Shown: in pieces, positions 1 through 10,645 of the stretch
Layout: every line of letters begins with the position of its first letter
How positions within the stretch are numbered: the stretch's first letter is position 1
Assembly: GCA_032164245.1 (NCBI GenBank)
Contig: JAVMKO010000003.1
Coordinates: 43,402,890 to 43,466,889 of the forward strand
Source of the DNA: Sternotherus odoratus
Taxonomy: Eukaryota; Chordata; Testudines; Kinosternidae
DNA length: 64,000 nucleotides
Direction: 5' to 3'
The notes under the pieces: model-generated
What the model was told of the DNA's origin: nothing
Seen by the model: only the letters and a program-made list of their open reading frames with translations
Database searches by the model: none
Program-made: the position numbers and the translations under genes

Positions 1-936
1 AAAAGGCCTCTTTCAAATGAATTAACGTAAGAGATATAAAACATTCCTATATCATTTCTAGAGTAAAGTCAGTTAATATAAACCTTTCATTAAAACAACT
101 GCACAGTTAGCTATGTAACTTGCATAGCCTTTGATCGGGTCATTCTACATGACAGAGGGTCAGCAAATGTCCAGCAATGTATGCAGCTTTATTTGGAATA
201 TCTCCAGAGAAGCGTTCAGAGTATTCACTAATCTTGTTAAGTCCAAAACACACTGTGGGAAGAGGCTGTAGATCTAGGCTGTCCAGGGAGATGGCCACTG
301 GTTGCTGGTGTTTGGAAAAGATCATCTCCACTGACTCCTTGTTCCTCTTCTACTAGTAGATATAGAGTTGAAACTGGTGATGAAACTGGCTTAAGCAAAT
401 GCTTTGGTAAGGAAGATCTTGACTTGGAGATCTAGTCAGCTGGTTCCCTAACATATGAACTGCGCCCACTGCCCCATCATGGGGCCCAAATAGGACCAGG
501 AGAAAGAGAACATATATTGGAGCACACCTAAGGGATTTCTCCCTGTAATGTCTGTCTACGGAAGGGACAGTTCTGATTCTGGTGAAGATGGCCTGATGCA
601 ATGACCTGAGGAGGCTTAGTAAATGATGCCTTCCTTCATTAGCGGGGCACAAGCACTCTGATAAGTCCTGTCTGGCTAGATCTATGGCCAGTTACTCTGG
701 GGGAAATTCTGCTTCCCTCCCCCTGCAGCAGAGACACTCTCTGATGGGGAAGAAAAAGGGAAGTCGCAAGAGCAGTCATGCACCCCTCCACAGCAGTGCA
801 GCGGTCTCATTCCAGGTACCTAGAGCAGCCAGCGGAGAGGAAATCACTGCACAGAAGGAGCGGGAGGGTGGGGCAGAGGACACTGGTGGCTGGCTACTAC
901 CCTGCGCTGGGCTCAGCTAGTCCAAGCTAGGGAGGA
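1..936. other. LMBRD1 intron (downstream of the last exon seen), unclassified
   Basis: This is intronic or flanking sequence left of the last LMBRD1 exon in the window. The exon that should follow 3658-3760 is not here, so it lies beyond the left edge. Two minus-strand open frames (140-331 and 353-652) and a GC-richer plus-strand frame (684-920) match nothing I recognise. They are probably chance frames in old repeats. Confidence 0.4.
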
Positions 937-1340
937 CAGGACTTTCTCTTCTCCTGTTCTTTAAGATGTGTTGCTCATGTCCACTCCATTCTAGGTATGT
1001 GCGTGCCCAAGGGTGTGGTCAGAGATTTTTGGCTTAGCGGTATCCATATGGCCATGTGGTGCCCCCTTGAGTGCCATGCTCATACATGAGTCACCACTGG
1101 CCCTATGCCCTCTCAGTTCCTTCTTGTCAACAACTCTGAGAAAGGTGCAGGAGGGCAGGTAATGGAACAGACATGAGCGACATCTTGAAGAACAGTTATG
1201 AAAAAGGTGGCTAAGCGTTTTTTGTTCTTTGAGTGCTTGATCACGTTGATTCTATTCTAGGTGACTCACAAGCAGTATCAATGGAAGCAGGCTCAGAGTT
1301 AACGGTCTTGCAGCACTGCTCTGCCAAAGCAAGCATCATC

Positions 1341-1668
1341 TCAAGTTTGCTGAGTAAGCGTGTAATGAAATGTGAATATGTGGACAGATGACCTGGTAGT
1401 GGCCCTACAGATCTTCTGGATTGGTACCTGAGCCAGGAAAGCCACTGACAATGCTTGTGCTATAGTTGAGTGCGACGTGATGATTGCTGGTGGGGGCACA
1501 TTTGCCAGCTTATAGCAGTAGTGGATGCACACTGTGATCCAGGTTGAAATCCTCAGAGTAGACACTGGGCAACTTTCATTCTATCTGCCACCGCAACGAA
1601 TAACTGAGTTGACTTAGACAGAACAAAGCTGTTCAGTATGTAGAAAACCAGCACCCTCCTGAAGTCTA
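1341..1668 (-). pseudogene. DIRS tyrosine recombinase, C-terminal remnant
   Basis: The minus-strand translation aligns by eye with the C-terminal part of DIRS tyrosine recombinases. It has the pattern AHSTRA...ICRAATW...HY in degenerate form: 'SHSTIAQAL', then 'ICRATTRSS', then 'FHYTLTQQT'. The arginine of the H-x-x-R box has become isoleucine, while the tyrosine of the final HY is kept. The more N-terminal part, including the first catalytic arginine, is not present. It is a dead fragment and could be confirmed by comparison with the 49.7-50.6 kb copy. Confidence 0.7.
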
Positions 1669-2322
1669 GGGTGTGTAATCCGTGCTCCTCATACAAGCAA
1701 TGGCAGTGCCATTGACCGAGCAAACCTCCCGTCTTGTACCCAGATCACCCTCCACTGAGCCCCCAGCACTCAAACCTCCGCCCTTATAAGCTCCAGCCCC
1801 TTCCACCTGGACTACCCCAACAAGCCCCTCCCCCCCCCCCCCCCCCCCCCCGTCTGCCACACTGAGCATCAACCAGCTACACCGGGATCCCCAGCCCACT
1901 GAACCCCAATCAGCTGCACCTGGACTCCCCACTGAGTTTCCCACATGCAAACTGCCCCACAAAGAAGTCTCTCACCCGACACCTGGATTCCCTCCCACAC
2001 TAAGATCCTCTACACTTGGACCCTGCTGGGCTTAGCCTGCCTTCCCACACCTGATGCACCTGGCTCAGAAGGGAAGGGCCCAGGTGTTTCTAGGACAGGT
2101 CGGGTGCAGCCTCATTGCCATGTCGATGTCTCTGGAGATGGTGGGGAAGGCGGCGGCGGCGGGGGGGGGAGGGGGAGGGGAGGAGAACATAGGGTGATTT
2201 CCTACTTCCATGCAGTCACTGGCGTGTCTATCCACTACTATGCTGAAGCTTCCACCTTTATTTATTCAAAAATAAAATTGGATAATTTAATTTTTTGGCA
2301 CAGAATTCCCTCAGGTGTAGCT
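1669..2322 (+). repeat. Unclassified C-rich interspersed repeat, inserted in DIRS copy a
   Basis: This C-rich block includes an uninterrupted C run near 1829-1850 and a G-rich, CGG-containing stretch near 2151-2180. It ends with an A/T-rich tail and the motif 'cacagaattccctcaggtg' (2300-2318). A near-identical terminus, 'cacacaattccctccagtag', occurs at 22741-22760, so the two loci share a repeat family. I do not know its class. It interrupts the gag-like frame of the DIRS copy and is therefore younger than it. Confidence 0.5.
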
Positions 2323-2864
2323 AGTACTGCTGGGTTGCAGAATGGATCTAGCTGATGGTCACCCTCAGTCTGTCCAGAATCAGGAACTCTGCTAGCAGTC
2401 ACAGCTAAGACTGCCAATGCTGAGAACTGTTTTGGTGCTGATAAGACCTTCAGAGCATCAATAAGGCACCCTCTGCCACCAATGAGCTTGAAGTCGGTTT
2501 CCCTATGTGTTCGTGTAGTTGGTACTGGATCATATGGTACTACTGCTAGGGAAGAATAGCTGTGCCTTTCTAGTTTCTGGAGCCGTGCCCCTTGCAACCC
2601 AATTACTAGGCAAAGTGGAAGCCCTTGAGTGACACTGTGGCTCAGTGGGGCAGTAGAAGAGTGAGACTGGATGAAAGGAGAGGTCCTCCTTTGTTTATCC
2701 AGATCTGACAATGCTTGCACTGAGGTCTCATGATGTAGCTTCAGTCTTCCCTCTTTAGCTTTGAAGACGGTACTTAAAATCAGCTTGTGCACCAGGCAGC
2801 GCTCTGACACATACTTAGGCGAGGGGCACAAGAGGCACCTTGAATGGCCATCATTGGCGGGCAC
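2323..2864 (-). pseudogene. DIRS gag-like (ORF1) remnant
   Basis: This is a long minus-strand frame starting at 2864. It begins MPANDGHSRCLLC with a downstream ERCLVHK, the Cys-rich N-terminal pattern of DIRS ORF1 (gag-like) proteins, followed by a basic stretch. The frame runs past 2322 into the inserted repeat and stops at 2262, so the last 20 or so residues are not native. The middle (Ser/Pro/Thr-rich) is poorly conserved, as usual for gag. No structural function can be inferred beyond family membership. Confidence 0.6.
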
Positions 2865-2945
2865 TGTTGTATTGCAGGAGGGACAGATCCTGAATCCTTG
2901 GGATTTGCCTCTGGCTATTTTAGGTTTGTGAACAAAGGGATTGGG

Positions 2946-3605
2946 GGAAAGGAAGGGGTGTTAGAAACCCCATCAGTTCCCTGTTTTCACAAGGAATTGT
3001 TTTTCAAACCAATAGATTTTTGATACTTGTCTCAATTTTATAAACAATAATAGGTGTAACTTATTTCTTGCAGGTTGGAGAGACTACAGAATTCTGTCTT
3101 GCAGACATGGACAGTAAGAAGTAACTAAGAGGCTGCTGAGGCTAATCTGCTCCTTAAATCTTCAACTACAAAGGTCACAAAAGTGCTCACAGTGTGCAGG
3201 CATAGCCCCAATGAAAACTGCTATTTCAAAAGAATATGATCACATGTATAGGGGGCATAAGCCCAAAGAGTGGAATCAGTCTGGACAATCACTTGTTGAA
3301 ACATGGAATTATTCCTCAACATATACAGTGCAAATGGGCCTTGGAGTTTCAATATGCTAATCTGCAAAACTGACAGTTCACAAAAAGTTTCATTTTAACT
3401 TCTCAGCAAATATTTAAGAGATTGCTGTAGTGAAGTACTTACCAGTATATTACCAATATTAAATTAAAACAAAGCATGTAAAAATGAAGTTTGCTTTTGC
3501 TTTGCATTTTTTATTTAGCTATTAGTTGACTTGCAGACTCACAAGATCTTCTAATCGGCAATGGTCTCATAGATCCTCACATATACTAGCAAGCTTAAAT
3601 AAAAA

Positions 3606-3606
<1 letters not shown>
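2946..3606. other. LMBRD1 intron, A/T-rich, nothing recognised
   Basis: A/T-rich intronic sequence downstream (in transcript sense) of exon 3658-3760. I see no coding match, repeat terminus or RNA gene in it. Confidence 0.5.

Positions 3607-3640
<34 letters not shown>
3607..3640. repeat. (CA)17 microsatellite, read as (UG)17 in LMBRD1 pre-mRNA
   Basis: A perfect dinucleotide run. On the transcribed strand it is a UG repeat beginning 18 nt past the end of exon 3658-3760, with 17 intronic nt between them. UG repeats bind proteins such as TDP-43 and CELF factors in other genes. Any effect here is inference. Confidence 0.97.
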
Positions 3641-3642
<2 letters not shown>

Positions 3643-3657
3643 TACTGTTTTACTTAC

Positions 3658-3760
3658 AGTTTGTAGAACAGGTAAAAGCATATTCAATGGATTGGTCAGA
3701 TTAGTTCCTAAAATTATAAATCCAGAATCTATGCCAGCTGAATGTAGAGCTTTGTCCAAG
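3658..3760 (-). CDS. LMBRD1: LMBRD1 exon, lysosomal cobalamin transporter (ends ...VLQT)
   Basis: Coding exon of 103 bp: one base completing an Asn codon (AA|C) carried over from exon 4694-4758, then 34 complete codons reading LDKALHSAGIDSGFIILG ... LLPVLQT. The family protein reads almost identically (Phe for Leu, Ala for Thr and similar conservative changes). The acceptor is ACCGCAG|C (AG at 3761-3762). The donor is ACT|GTAAGT (3652-3657). The segment is the luminal loop and start of a membrane helix in the LMBR1-like membrane protein fold. LMBD1 sits in the lysosomal membrane and works with ABCD4 in delivering cobalamin to the cytosol (known for the family). The next exon, expected to begin VFPLDY, is outside the window. 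The phase at the 3' end is 0. Confidence 0.96.
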
Positions 3761-4693
3761 CTGCGGTAATTAGGAAAAACTGGTTAATCATGCTGGCTTT
3801 TTTCCCCTCTCCATATAACATTTTTATTCAAGTTTCATTTAAAGGGATGTCAGATTAAAAATCACTCGTGTTTAAGATTTTTTTAGAAACTGTTACAAAC
3901 ACCAAAAAGGGTCATCATTGAAGGGTTATCATTACTGTATTGTCAGTTATGATCTGGTCTTCAAACAAGCAAGTCAAGTTATTCACTTGAAGTCAATGTG
4001 CAAAGATACATGTGTGTAGTCTCAAACTACCTCTTAGTCAATTTCTCCTTTTTGTTTGTATGGGTATTTCACATAACAGGGAAGAGGGAAAAAGGAAAAG
4101 TGACGCTTAAATCTAAAAAAAACCCAAAACACCATAGGGGGACTGGACTCAGAGACAGATGATGCAACAAACTACTGAGATTTCCAGTTAAGTATCCTAC
4201 TTCAAGGTCAAAGCATGGAAGTGACCAGAACCTAAAAAATATGAAGAAAGGAGATTGAGGACTCAATACCCACAAGGTGTTGAGCACTGTTTTCCCAGAT
4301 GGCACATAAGTCCATGTTTATTTTGTACCACTTATGCAAATAAAGGGGCTACCTTTGTCTACACTTGCTTAATTTCTTTGCTGCATCAATGGCAGTGCGC
4401 TCACTCTCTTACCATGGACAGTTAAGCAGAAAAACAAACTGATCACTCTATTTAACCAATTTTTTATTGACTTACCTGTTTCAGCTTTATCAAAATGTAG
4501 TTTAGGTGTATAATGTAGGTTTAGTTACAGGAATGTGGCAAGAAAAAAAGTACACCACTGCAGAACACTTCTCAAGTAAAGCAGACAACTTTTAAGATTA
4601 ATAGATCATACTAATGGATTTCAGCTTAGATAAAGGTATACAGTACATGATCTGTGTAGCCAATTTACAAAATGGACACTGCAATATACTTAC
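3761..4693 (-). other. LMBRD1: LMBRD1 intron, 933 bp
   Basis: Short intron between the exons at 4694-4758 and 3658-3760, GT-AG bounded (donor 4688-4693 GTAAGT, acceptor AG at 3761-3762). It is A/T-rich. The minus-strand open frame at 4069-4305 has no recognisable match and I treat it as chance. Confidence 0.9.
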
Positions 4694-4758
4694 TTTGACA
4701 GGAATAGAGAAATGGTGAACAACAGTGCCACAAGGATGAAAAATACTCCCCATATGAT
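4694..4758 (-). CDS. LMBRD1: LMBRD1 exon, transmembrane segment (IIWGVFF...LFLS)
   Basis: Coding exon of 65 bp: 21 codons plus two bases (AA) of a split Asn codon finished in the next exon. It reads IIWGVFFILVALLFTISLFLS, a single hydrophobic helix without charged residues. It corresponds to the family's transmembrane helix that follows the long cytosolic loop. The acceptor is TTTTAG|ATC (AG at 4759-4760) and the donor is CAAA|GTAAGT (4688-4693). The human counterpart reads IVWGIFFILV, so substitutions are conservative. It enters in phase 0, matching the AAA (Lys) end of exon 25285-25437. At 65 bp the exon is not a multiple of three, so skipping it would shift the frame. Confidence 0.96.
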
Positions 4759-6964
4759 CTAAAACAAAGATATATTATAACGTAGCTGAAATCCTCTTTG
4801 AAGTGGATATTAATAAAAAAACATTATGCTCAATTTTATTGATCAAAGGCTGTTCATATGCTATAATCTTTTAACCAAATTGAGCTAGGATGACTTTTAT
4901 TTAGTGATTATTTCCATCCACTTTTTCCACATACAAGTGTTAAATGGCTTATGAATGAGGGAAGAGTGAGAAGAAATGATCAAAAAGGTAAAGGGTATTC
5001 ATTTAACTACTTAAAATAGTATTTCCCTCCCACCCCAGAGTTAACTATGGCAAAAAAGAATTCATTGCTTTTGCCTGGGAATGACTTAAACCTTATTCAT
5101 AGAACTGAATGTGAAAGGTTTTAAAATTTCGGTAGTGTGCCGTAAGTTGATACAACGCTCTCTCATCCATTAGTCATGGAAACATAAAAGAGTAAGAGAC
5201 ACGCACGTGAAAGGTTATATTGAACAAATGTAACATTTACTCTTAAAAATTTGTGTCCTTATACTTGCTAAGGTATAAAGCATAGGAAAGTTTAACTATG
5301 TGCCAAATGGAGATTTTGCTATACCTACACAGAAAACTGAAAGCACAGACTTAATTTCTTTCCTTGCTATGTTGGGTTCATATGGAAAAGGTCAATGAAA
5401 AACACCATCACTAGTGACTGGTCTTTTGCATGTCCTCCTCTCCACTGGAAATGAATCAAAACAGGCGAGCCATATCTTCAGAGAAAATAATAGTACTAGA
5501 AGAGAAACAGAGCTCCTTTTTTACACAACTGCCAAAAGGACGCGCCTGTTGAAAACCTCATTTGCAGGAGATAAGAAGTCTAATAAGGAGCGAAATAATG
5601 TAATGTGGCCCAAACATCCATTCTGCATGCCTTCAATAAAGAGGCTTCTGGCAACATGAATACACTTCAAGTTTCCCCCTTAGCCAAACAGGATTTAGTA
5701 TTTCAAAAGCTAAGTTTAGCATTTCAAAGCCACGCAGGATTTCCTTTTTCAAAACGATATTGTGCAGCTCAGAGACTTAAGCCATCCCAGGAAGGAAAAT
5801 AGTCTTTGAAATTATTCAAAATTTTGAGGACAGACTGGAAAAAGAAAACCACCAGCTAAACAAAATGCACAATAAAATCAGAACAGCATATTGAAAGGAA
5901 AAAAGAAAATTACAGCTTTGGGGAAAGAGCCACTTAGCCATTCTGCTAGCCTAAAATCCTTAAAAGATTAACTGAGTAGGTTTCATGTTATATTTGGGTT
6001 TTGAGATTTTAGAAAGAGTGGATAATTTAACATGCTAATTAGCTTTTACAAACTGATGTCTCTTCCTTGTGCACCCACTACCAAGTGTGGGTAAATTGAA
6101 GAATCAGCATTCTGTAGAAAGAGTGGTAGAGAGTCACTTGGAACATGAATTTAGGGAGCCAGAACTCCTGAAAACTTCATTTCCATGGACTGTGCTTTAA
6201 ATTAATGCCTAGACAAAGCAGTTTGAGCCTTTAAGATGAACATTAACCTGAACTAATGTGTGATTAATTTCTGAACCACAGATATTCTCCCTCTCCCCCC
6301 CCCCCCCCCCAAATGTACCAGATGATACCTGGGAATAGGCCATTAAAAATATTCTGCCTTTAATTCTTGTCTTTTATGGAGGTCCTTCTTTCAAAATCCA
6401 TGGATTGCCTCGTTTTCAGCAGTTTTTAGCCAATTTCACTTAGCCCATTTCAATCCAAATTGTGCCAGTGTGTTGCCCTAAGCCAAATTCTTATCTTTCT
6501 GCAGGATCAACTCCTGGATTCCAGCACTCATCTGGTTCAGACACTCCACACACAAAAAAACAATGCAACTTTTTTTGTTAACTTGACTGTCACCCAGTAC
6601 CAGTTTGCTTTCATTTTTATTAATCCTCATTGGATTCATCTGCAGCTACCAACACCATTAATTAGGATATCAAACATTTTGTCTCCCCTCCGTAAATGTT
6701 CCTATGGAGCATTATTGTTGAGAAATACTTATTTTCCTTTCTATGACTAAGTATATACGTGTCTCCCAAGCTTTTTGTCCTATGGCCATTTTCTTCATCT
6801 CCTCTCCCCTCCTCCCCTACCCAGTGAGATAATTGGTACACATGGATATGATTATTAAATTAATCCCAGTTGCATGTCTCTCCTCTATTACCTATCTTCT
6901 AGTGTATCTGGACTTTACTTTGTCACTCCTGTACTAAGAGTTCTGACTAACTAGCCTTTTGTAT
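4759..6964 (-). other. LMBRD1: LMBRD1 intron (left part of the 20.5 kb intron), unclassified
   Basis: Mostly A/T-rich intronic sequence with a C run near 6295-6310. Overlapping plus-strand open frames (5414-5802 and 6460-6750) show no domain, signal or family pattern. I identified no repeat termini here. Confidence 0.5.
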
Positions 6965-7791
6965 ATATTGGGACAGGATCAGGCCAGATGACTACAGGAG
7001 AGTGATAGTCAGTAGATACATTAGCCCCAGATTAAGATGGTCCCTTTCCCCCCCCCTCCCCCCGAGGGAGATAATGAGCTGTTCCAGAACAATCAGGAAC
7101 TTGATGGAATGAATTAACACAGGCAGGCTAATTAGGACACCTGGAGTCAATTAAGAAGCTACTAGACTCAATTAAAACAGGCAGGCTATTCAGGGCACCT
7201 GGTTTTAAAAAAGGATCTCAGTTTAGTTAGTGAGGTGCATGCAAGGAGCTGGGAGCAAGAGGTACACTAGGAGCTGAAAGTGGGAATGCATACTGCTGGA
7301 GTACTGAGGAGTACAAGTGTTACCAGACATCAGGAAGAAGATCCTATGGTGAGGATTAAAAAAAAAAAAAAAAAAAAGGTGTTGGGAGGAGGCCATGGGG
7401 AAGTAGCCCAGGGAGTTGTAGCTGTCACACAGCAGTTACAGGAGACACTGTAGATAGCTGCAATCCACAGGGCGCTGGGCTGAAACTCAGAGCAGACCCG
7501 GTTTCCTCCCAACTCCCTACTTGATACTAGAGGAGTTGACCTGGACTATGGGTCCCACTGGAAGGCAAGGTCTCTGGCCTGTTCCCCGACCCACTAGGTG
7601 GGTCAGAGACTGTGGGGATTATTCTCCTCTGTTTCCCCATGCTGGCCAGTAATGAGATTAGCTGAGTAAATAGCAGGTTTGAGCCACTGGCAAAAGTGGC
7701 CAAACTGAGGGCTGCTGTGAACCTGAGGCTCACAAATCCACCAATAAGCGCAGAACCCCCACAAGGCAGAGGAGGAATTTTGTCACTATAT
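6965..7791 (+). repeat. LTR-like interspersed repeat (probable)
   Basis: The block contains related sub-motifs ('caggcaggctaattaggacac' then 'caggcaggctattcagggcac', 7120-7200), a TATA-like 'ggttttaaaaaagg' (7201-7214), an A run (about 7358-7377) and an end resembling 'ttttgtcac' (7780-7788). I recall this overall sequence as an abundant reptile repeat with an LTR-like layout, but I could not find a target-site duplication or a clear TG start. The class and left boundary are uncertain. Confidence 0.45.
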
Positions 7792-8204
7792 GCATCTATA
7801 TATCTAAAGTGTGTGTGCCTCTGTGTATAATAAACAGGTCAGTAATGTTAGAAAAATTCATCTCTAGAACAGTTTGCTAGAATCTTATTTCCATATTAGC
7901 ACTTGTATTTTCCTGTTCACAAGAATAAACAGTTTTGCTTTACTTTAATAGTTTTCAGGTGCTCATTTTTACACAAAAGTTTTAAAATTTAAAATACAAT
8001 AGATGTGGTGGGGGTTTTTTTGTTTGTTTTTTAAACACAAGTTATGGATAATGTTTTAATGTTTAAGACAACTATAGTCTGCGATGGCATCCTAAGACTT
8101 GAATGAAATAAAACTAATGAAAACAATTCCCTAGGAATTCCTGAAATTTTTTCTCAGATATTTTTCAACAAAATAGTATTTACAAGAAAACAATACGAGG
8201 GCCT

Positions 8205-8415
8205 GATTCAGGGAGAAAGTATGATGCCGGTCCCAGGCTAATGTTCTAAGCACTGAAAGTATTAGTTCAGTTCTCCCCTCTGCTACAGACTCATGAGATT
8301 TTGGGCAAGTCACTCACTTTGTGCATCAGTTCTAATCTGCAAAATAGGGATATGTTCCTACCTCAAAAGAGTATTGTGAGGATAAATGCACTAAAAATTA
8401 TAAGGTATTCAGAAA
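8205..8415 (+). repeat. MIR/CORE-type SINE fragment
   Basis: It contains the diagnostic order of MIR-like SINEs: 'gggcaagtcact', a 'cagttct...ctgcaaaatagggat' segment, 'cctacctcaaaagagtattgtgaggat' and a degenerate tail. The match is from memory of the family consensus and is strongly diverged. It lies in the 20.5 kb LMBRD1 intron. Confidence 0.7.
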
Positions 8416-8564
8416 CCGTTCTAAGGCATCTTAGAATGACTTCACTGGTAAATTGATCTATGAAAGGATTTTTATTGAGTTCAATAACGGTTGGCTCTGG
8501 CCCAGTGAGGAAATATAAATAGTAAGATATTCCTTCCCTCTACAATTGTACTATGAAGGAAAGG

Positions 8565-8690
8565 GGGGCTGCTGTAGTCCTTCAGAGTCCAAGACTGAAA
8601 GTCAGGAGACTTGAATTCTAACCCTGATTGACATGACCCACTTGTGAACTGGGCAACTAGTTGACCTGTTGGCACCTCAGTTAAGATAGC
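8565..8690 (+). repeat. MIR/CORE-type SINE fragment (second)
   Basis: The middle portion of the same SINE type: 'agtcaggagacttgaattctaa', 'gtgaactgggcaac', 'cacctcagtt'. It has the same orientation as the piece at 8205-8415 but covers an earlier part of the element, so it is a second insertion and not a continuation. Confidence 0.6.
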
Positions 8691-9195
8691 AATTTTTTAA
8701 AAAAGGAAATGCATGTTTACCCATCACATCAGTGAAAAAAAATCAAAAAAGACAAAGCACTAGTAAAGAGAATGAGAGAGAAAATACTGAAAATATGTCC
8801 TGGTCCATGACAACGGCTTCTACACAGTAAAATGGTGATGAACTATGACAAAAGGTTTATTTAACAAATTAAGGAATGAAGAGAAAGTGTAAATTGGGTG
8901 TTTCTATTCTGCCCCTCAGTACAAAGATACAAACCAAGGAAATTTAAAAAACAACTGATTTAAAAACTGAAAATGAAGTTGTTTATATAAACATGTGGAA
9001 CTCCTAGCCACATGATAAAACTGAAGCCAACATTTCAGTAGGATTAATATTCAATATTTAAGGTGCATATTGAAAATATAGTTAGGGTCATTACAGTAGA
9101 CTATTTTTAGAAAAAATATATGCTTTTATGCCAGGGGTGGGGAACCTCCGGCCCGCGGGCCTTATACAGCCCGCCAAAGCCTTCCATCCGGCCCG

Positions 9196-9336
9196 TGCGC
9201 GTCCCTGGACGGCGGTTCCCCCAGGCGCTTCCCAGCCCCTTTGCCGAACGCGGAGCCGCCCCGCGGCCCGGGGCGGCTCTGCGCTCGGCGAAGAGGCCGG
9301 AAGCGCCTGGGGGAGCCGCCGGCCAGGGACGCGTGC
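9196..9336. repeat. Long GC-rich inverted repeat inside the hAT MITE
   Basis: The two arms (about 9196-9262 and 9269-9336) are near-perfect reverse complements around a 'ccgcggcccg' centre. A third, diverged copy of the arm (gggggcggctccgcgctctg...) follows at about 9348-9405. The hairpin would be roughly 65 bp long and very stable. Confidence 0.85.
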
Positions 9337-9811
9337 GAGCTGCCATGCGGGGGCGGCTCCGCGCTCTGCAAAGGGGCCGGGAAGTGCCTGGGGGAGTCGC
9401 CGGCACCGCGTGGCCACCATTAGCCGGGCGGGGTAAGGAGGAGCCGCGGGGAGCTGACTGTCAAGGGGTGTGGGGGGGGGGCTGGGCTGGGGGGCAGGCA
9501 AGGGGGGGGGTGGGGGGGAGGCCAGGCTGGGTGGGGGGGGGAGGGCGGGGCAGGAGACTAGGCTGGATGGGGTGGGTGCAGGAGGGAAGGAGGTTTGGTG
9601 GGGGGAGGGGGGGGAGGCTGGGCTGGGCGGGTGAGGCATGGGGGGCAGGAAGCTGGGTTGGGAGGAGGTTAGGTTCGGTGGGATGGGCCGGGCCAGGCAG
9701 GGGTGGGGGAGGAAAGGTGGTTAGATGGGGGGAGGTTGGGTGGGGATAAAGGAAGGTCACCCCCTACACCCAGGCTGATAAGGGGAGCTGACTGGGGCAG
9801 GCAGCAGGACC

Positions 9812-9913
9812 CTGGCTGGCAAGGGGCCAGCGGGGGAACCCCAAAGCAGTGCAGGGCTAAGCACTCAGCCTGCCACTGCTTTGGGGTTTCCCCCGCTGGC
9901 CCCTTGCCAGCTG
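9812..9913. repeat. Second inverted repeat inside the hAT MITE
   Basis: Arms 9812-9851 (ending 'ccccaaagcagtg') and 9874-9913 (starting 'cactgctttgggg') are reverse complements with a few mismatches and a single-base indel, and a 22 bp loop. Confidence 0.85.
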
Positions 9914-10182
9914 GGGTCTCAACTCCCATTGCCAGCCTGGGCTTCCTTGGGGACTGGCCCGCGAATGACATTATAAAGGTCCAAATGGCCCTTCGCAGAA
10001 AAAAGGTTCCCCACCCCTGTCTTATGCCTTCGGGCACTGAACTAAGCTATGTAACTAAAAGTGCTACGTAAGGGATAGTATATCAATTCCAGGTCTCAGA
10101 AAGTGATACATGAACACTGAAAAACAAACATGAATGAGCCACCAGAAACAGATGGAAGTCATTGTAAGGCACTACATAAGTT

Positions 10183-10330
10183 AGACTATGTCTATACTAC
10201 AAGTTAGGTGTATAAATGCCCGGCTTATGTACGTATTCTAAAGGTAATGTGAATTTTAATGGCAGTCTCACTGCAGTAGTACTACTAGTGACACTGGATG
10301 CATGACTGAGCTGTGCCGAATGCAAACCCA
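10183..10330. repeat. MITE fragment with 'ctatgtctatact' terminus
   Basis: It begins 'agactatgtctatactacaag', the same terminal motif type as the elements at 28325 ('gggctatgtctacact') and 57791 (reverse complement 'ggcttgtctatact'). Only one end is recognisable. No target duplication was found. Confidence 0.4.
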
Positions 10331-10439
10331 CCTGAAACCAGCAGAGAGATAGTAAGAGTATTTGTACATTAGCAGGGAAATCACACCCCCAGTTTGTACA
10401 ATCACAGAAGTGTAAGTGTACCTATGGAGCATTACTGCT

Positions 10440-10645
10440 GAGAAAGTCATAGAAATGAAAAGTCTAAGTAAATAGAGACCTTGTATATAGAGACCTAAAC
10501 AAGTCATTAGTTCAGTCCCCTGCACTCAAGGCAAGGATAAGTAATAACTAGATTATTCTTGACAGGCATTTATCCAACTTCTTGTTAAAACCCCCTAATG
10601 GAGATTCTACAACTCCCTATGCAATTCATAGGGTGGATGTAGCCT
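10440..10645 (-). mobile_element. CR1 LINE fragment
   Basis: In the plus direction the text reads 'tcattagttcagtcccctgcactcaaggcaagg', 'gacaggcatttatccaacttcttgttaaaa', 'tggagattctacaactccctatgcaattcatag'. This is the complement of the 3' coding end of chicken-repeat-1 LINEs as I recall it, so the element is on the minus strand. It is diverged and truncated at both ends. Confidence 0.7.

Larger units (their letters stand above)
937..2945 (-). mobile_element. DIRS-type retrotransposon, internally deleted (copy a)
   Basis: Read on the minus strand, this has a gag-like frame (2864 to about 2323), then the end of a tyrosine-recombinase frame (about 1668 to 1341), then a noncoding end at 937-1330. 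The noncoding end resembles the 32.25-32.6 kb region of the larger copy: both contain 'tgttgctcatg', 'gttccttcttg' and a 'ctcatgtccat'-like segment. The reverse transcriptase and RNase H part between gag and recombinase is missing. An unrelated repeat at 1669-2322 occupies that position. Outer boundaries are approximate. Confidence 0.7.
9132..10019. mobile_element. hAT-type non-autonomous element (MITE), complete, 888 bp
   Basis: Terminal inverted repeats CAGGGGTGGGGAACC (start 9132) and GGTTCCCCACCCCTG (end 10019) are perfect over 15 bp. The flanking 8 bp are TTTTATGC (9124-9131) and TCTTATGC (10020-10027), a target-site duplication with one mismatch. 8 bp duplications and CAGGGGT-type ends are typical of hAT elements. 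The interior is GC-rich and has two hairpins (9196-9336 and 9812-9913). It encodes no transposase. The long frames on both strands (for example 9120-9749) are low-complexity Gly/Arg/Pro products of the base composition. Confidence 0.9.

Noticed and set aside
2262..2864. 200-codon frame as a host gene
   Set aside because: The start carries the Cys-rich DIRS gag-like pattern and the end runs into an inserted repeat.
9140..9430. CpG-rich segment as a promoter CpG island
   Set aside because: It is the core of a transposable element with clear ends and target duplication, and lies in the middle of an LMBRD1 intron.
9120..9749. 209-codon plus-strand frame and long frames on the other strand
   Set aside because: They lie inside the hAT MITE and are Gly/Arg or Pro/Ser low-complexity products of its GC-rich hairpins. 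No family pattern.
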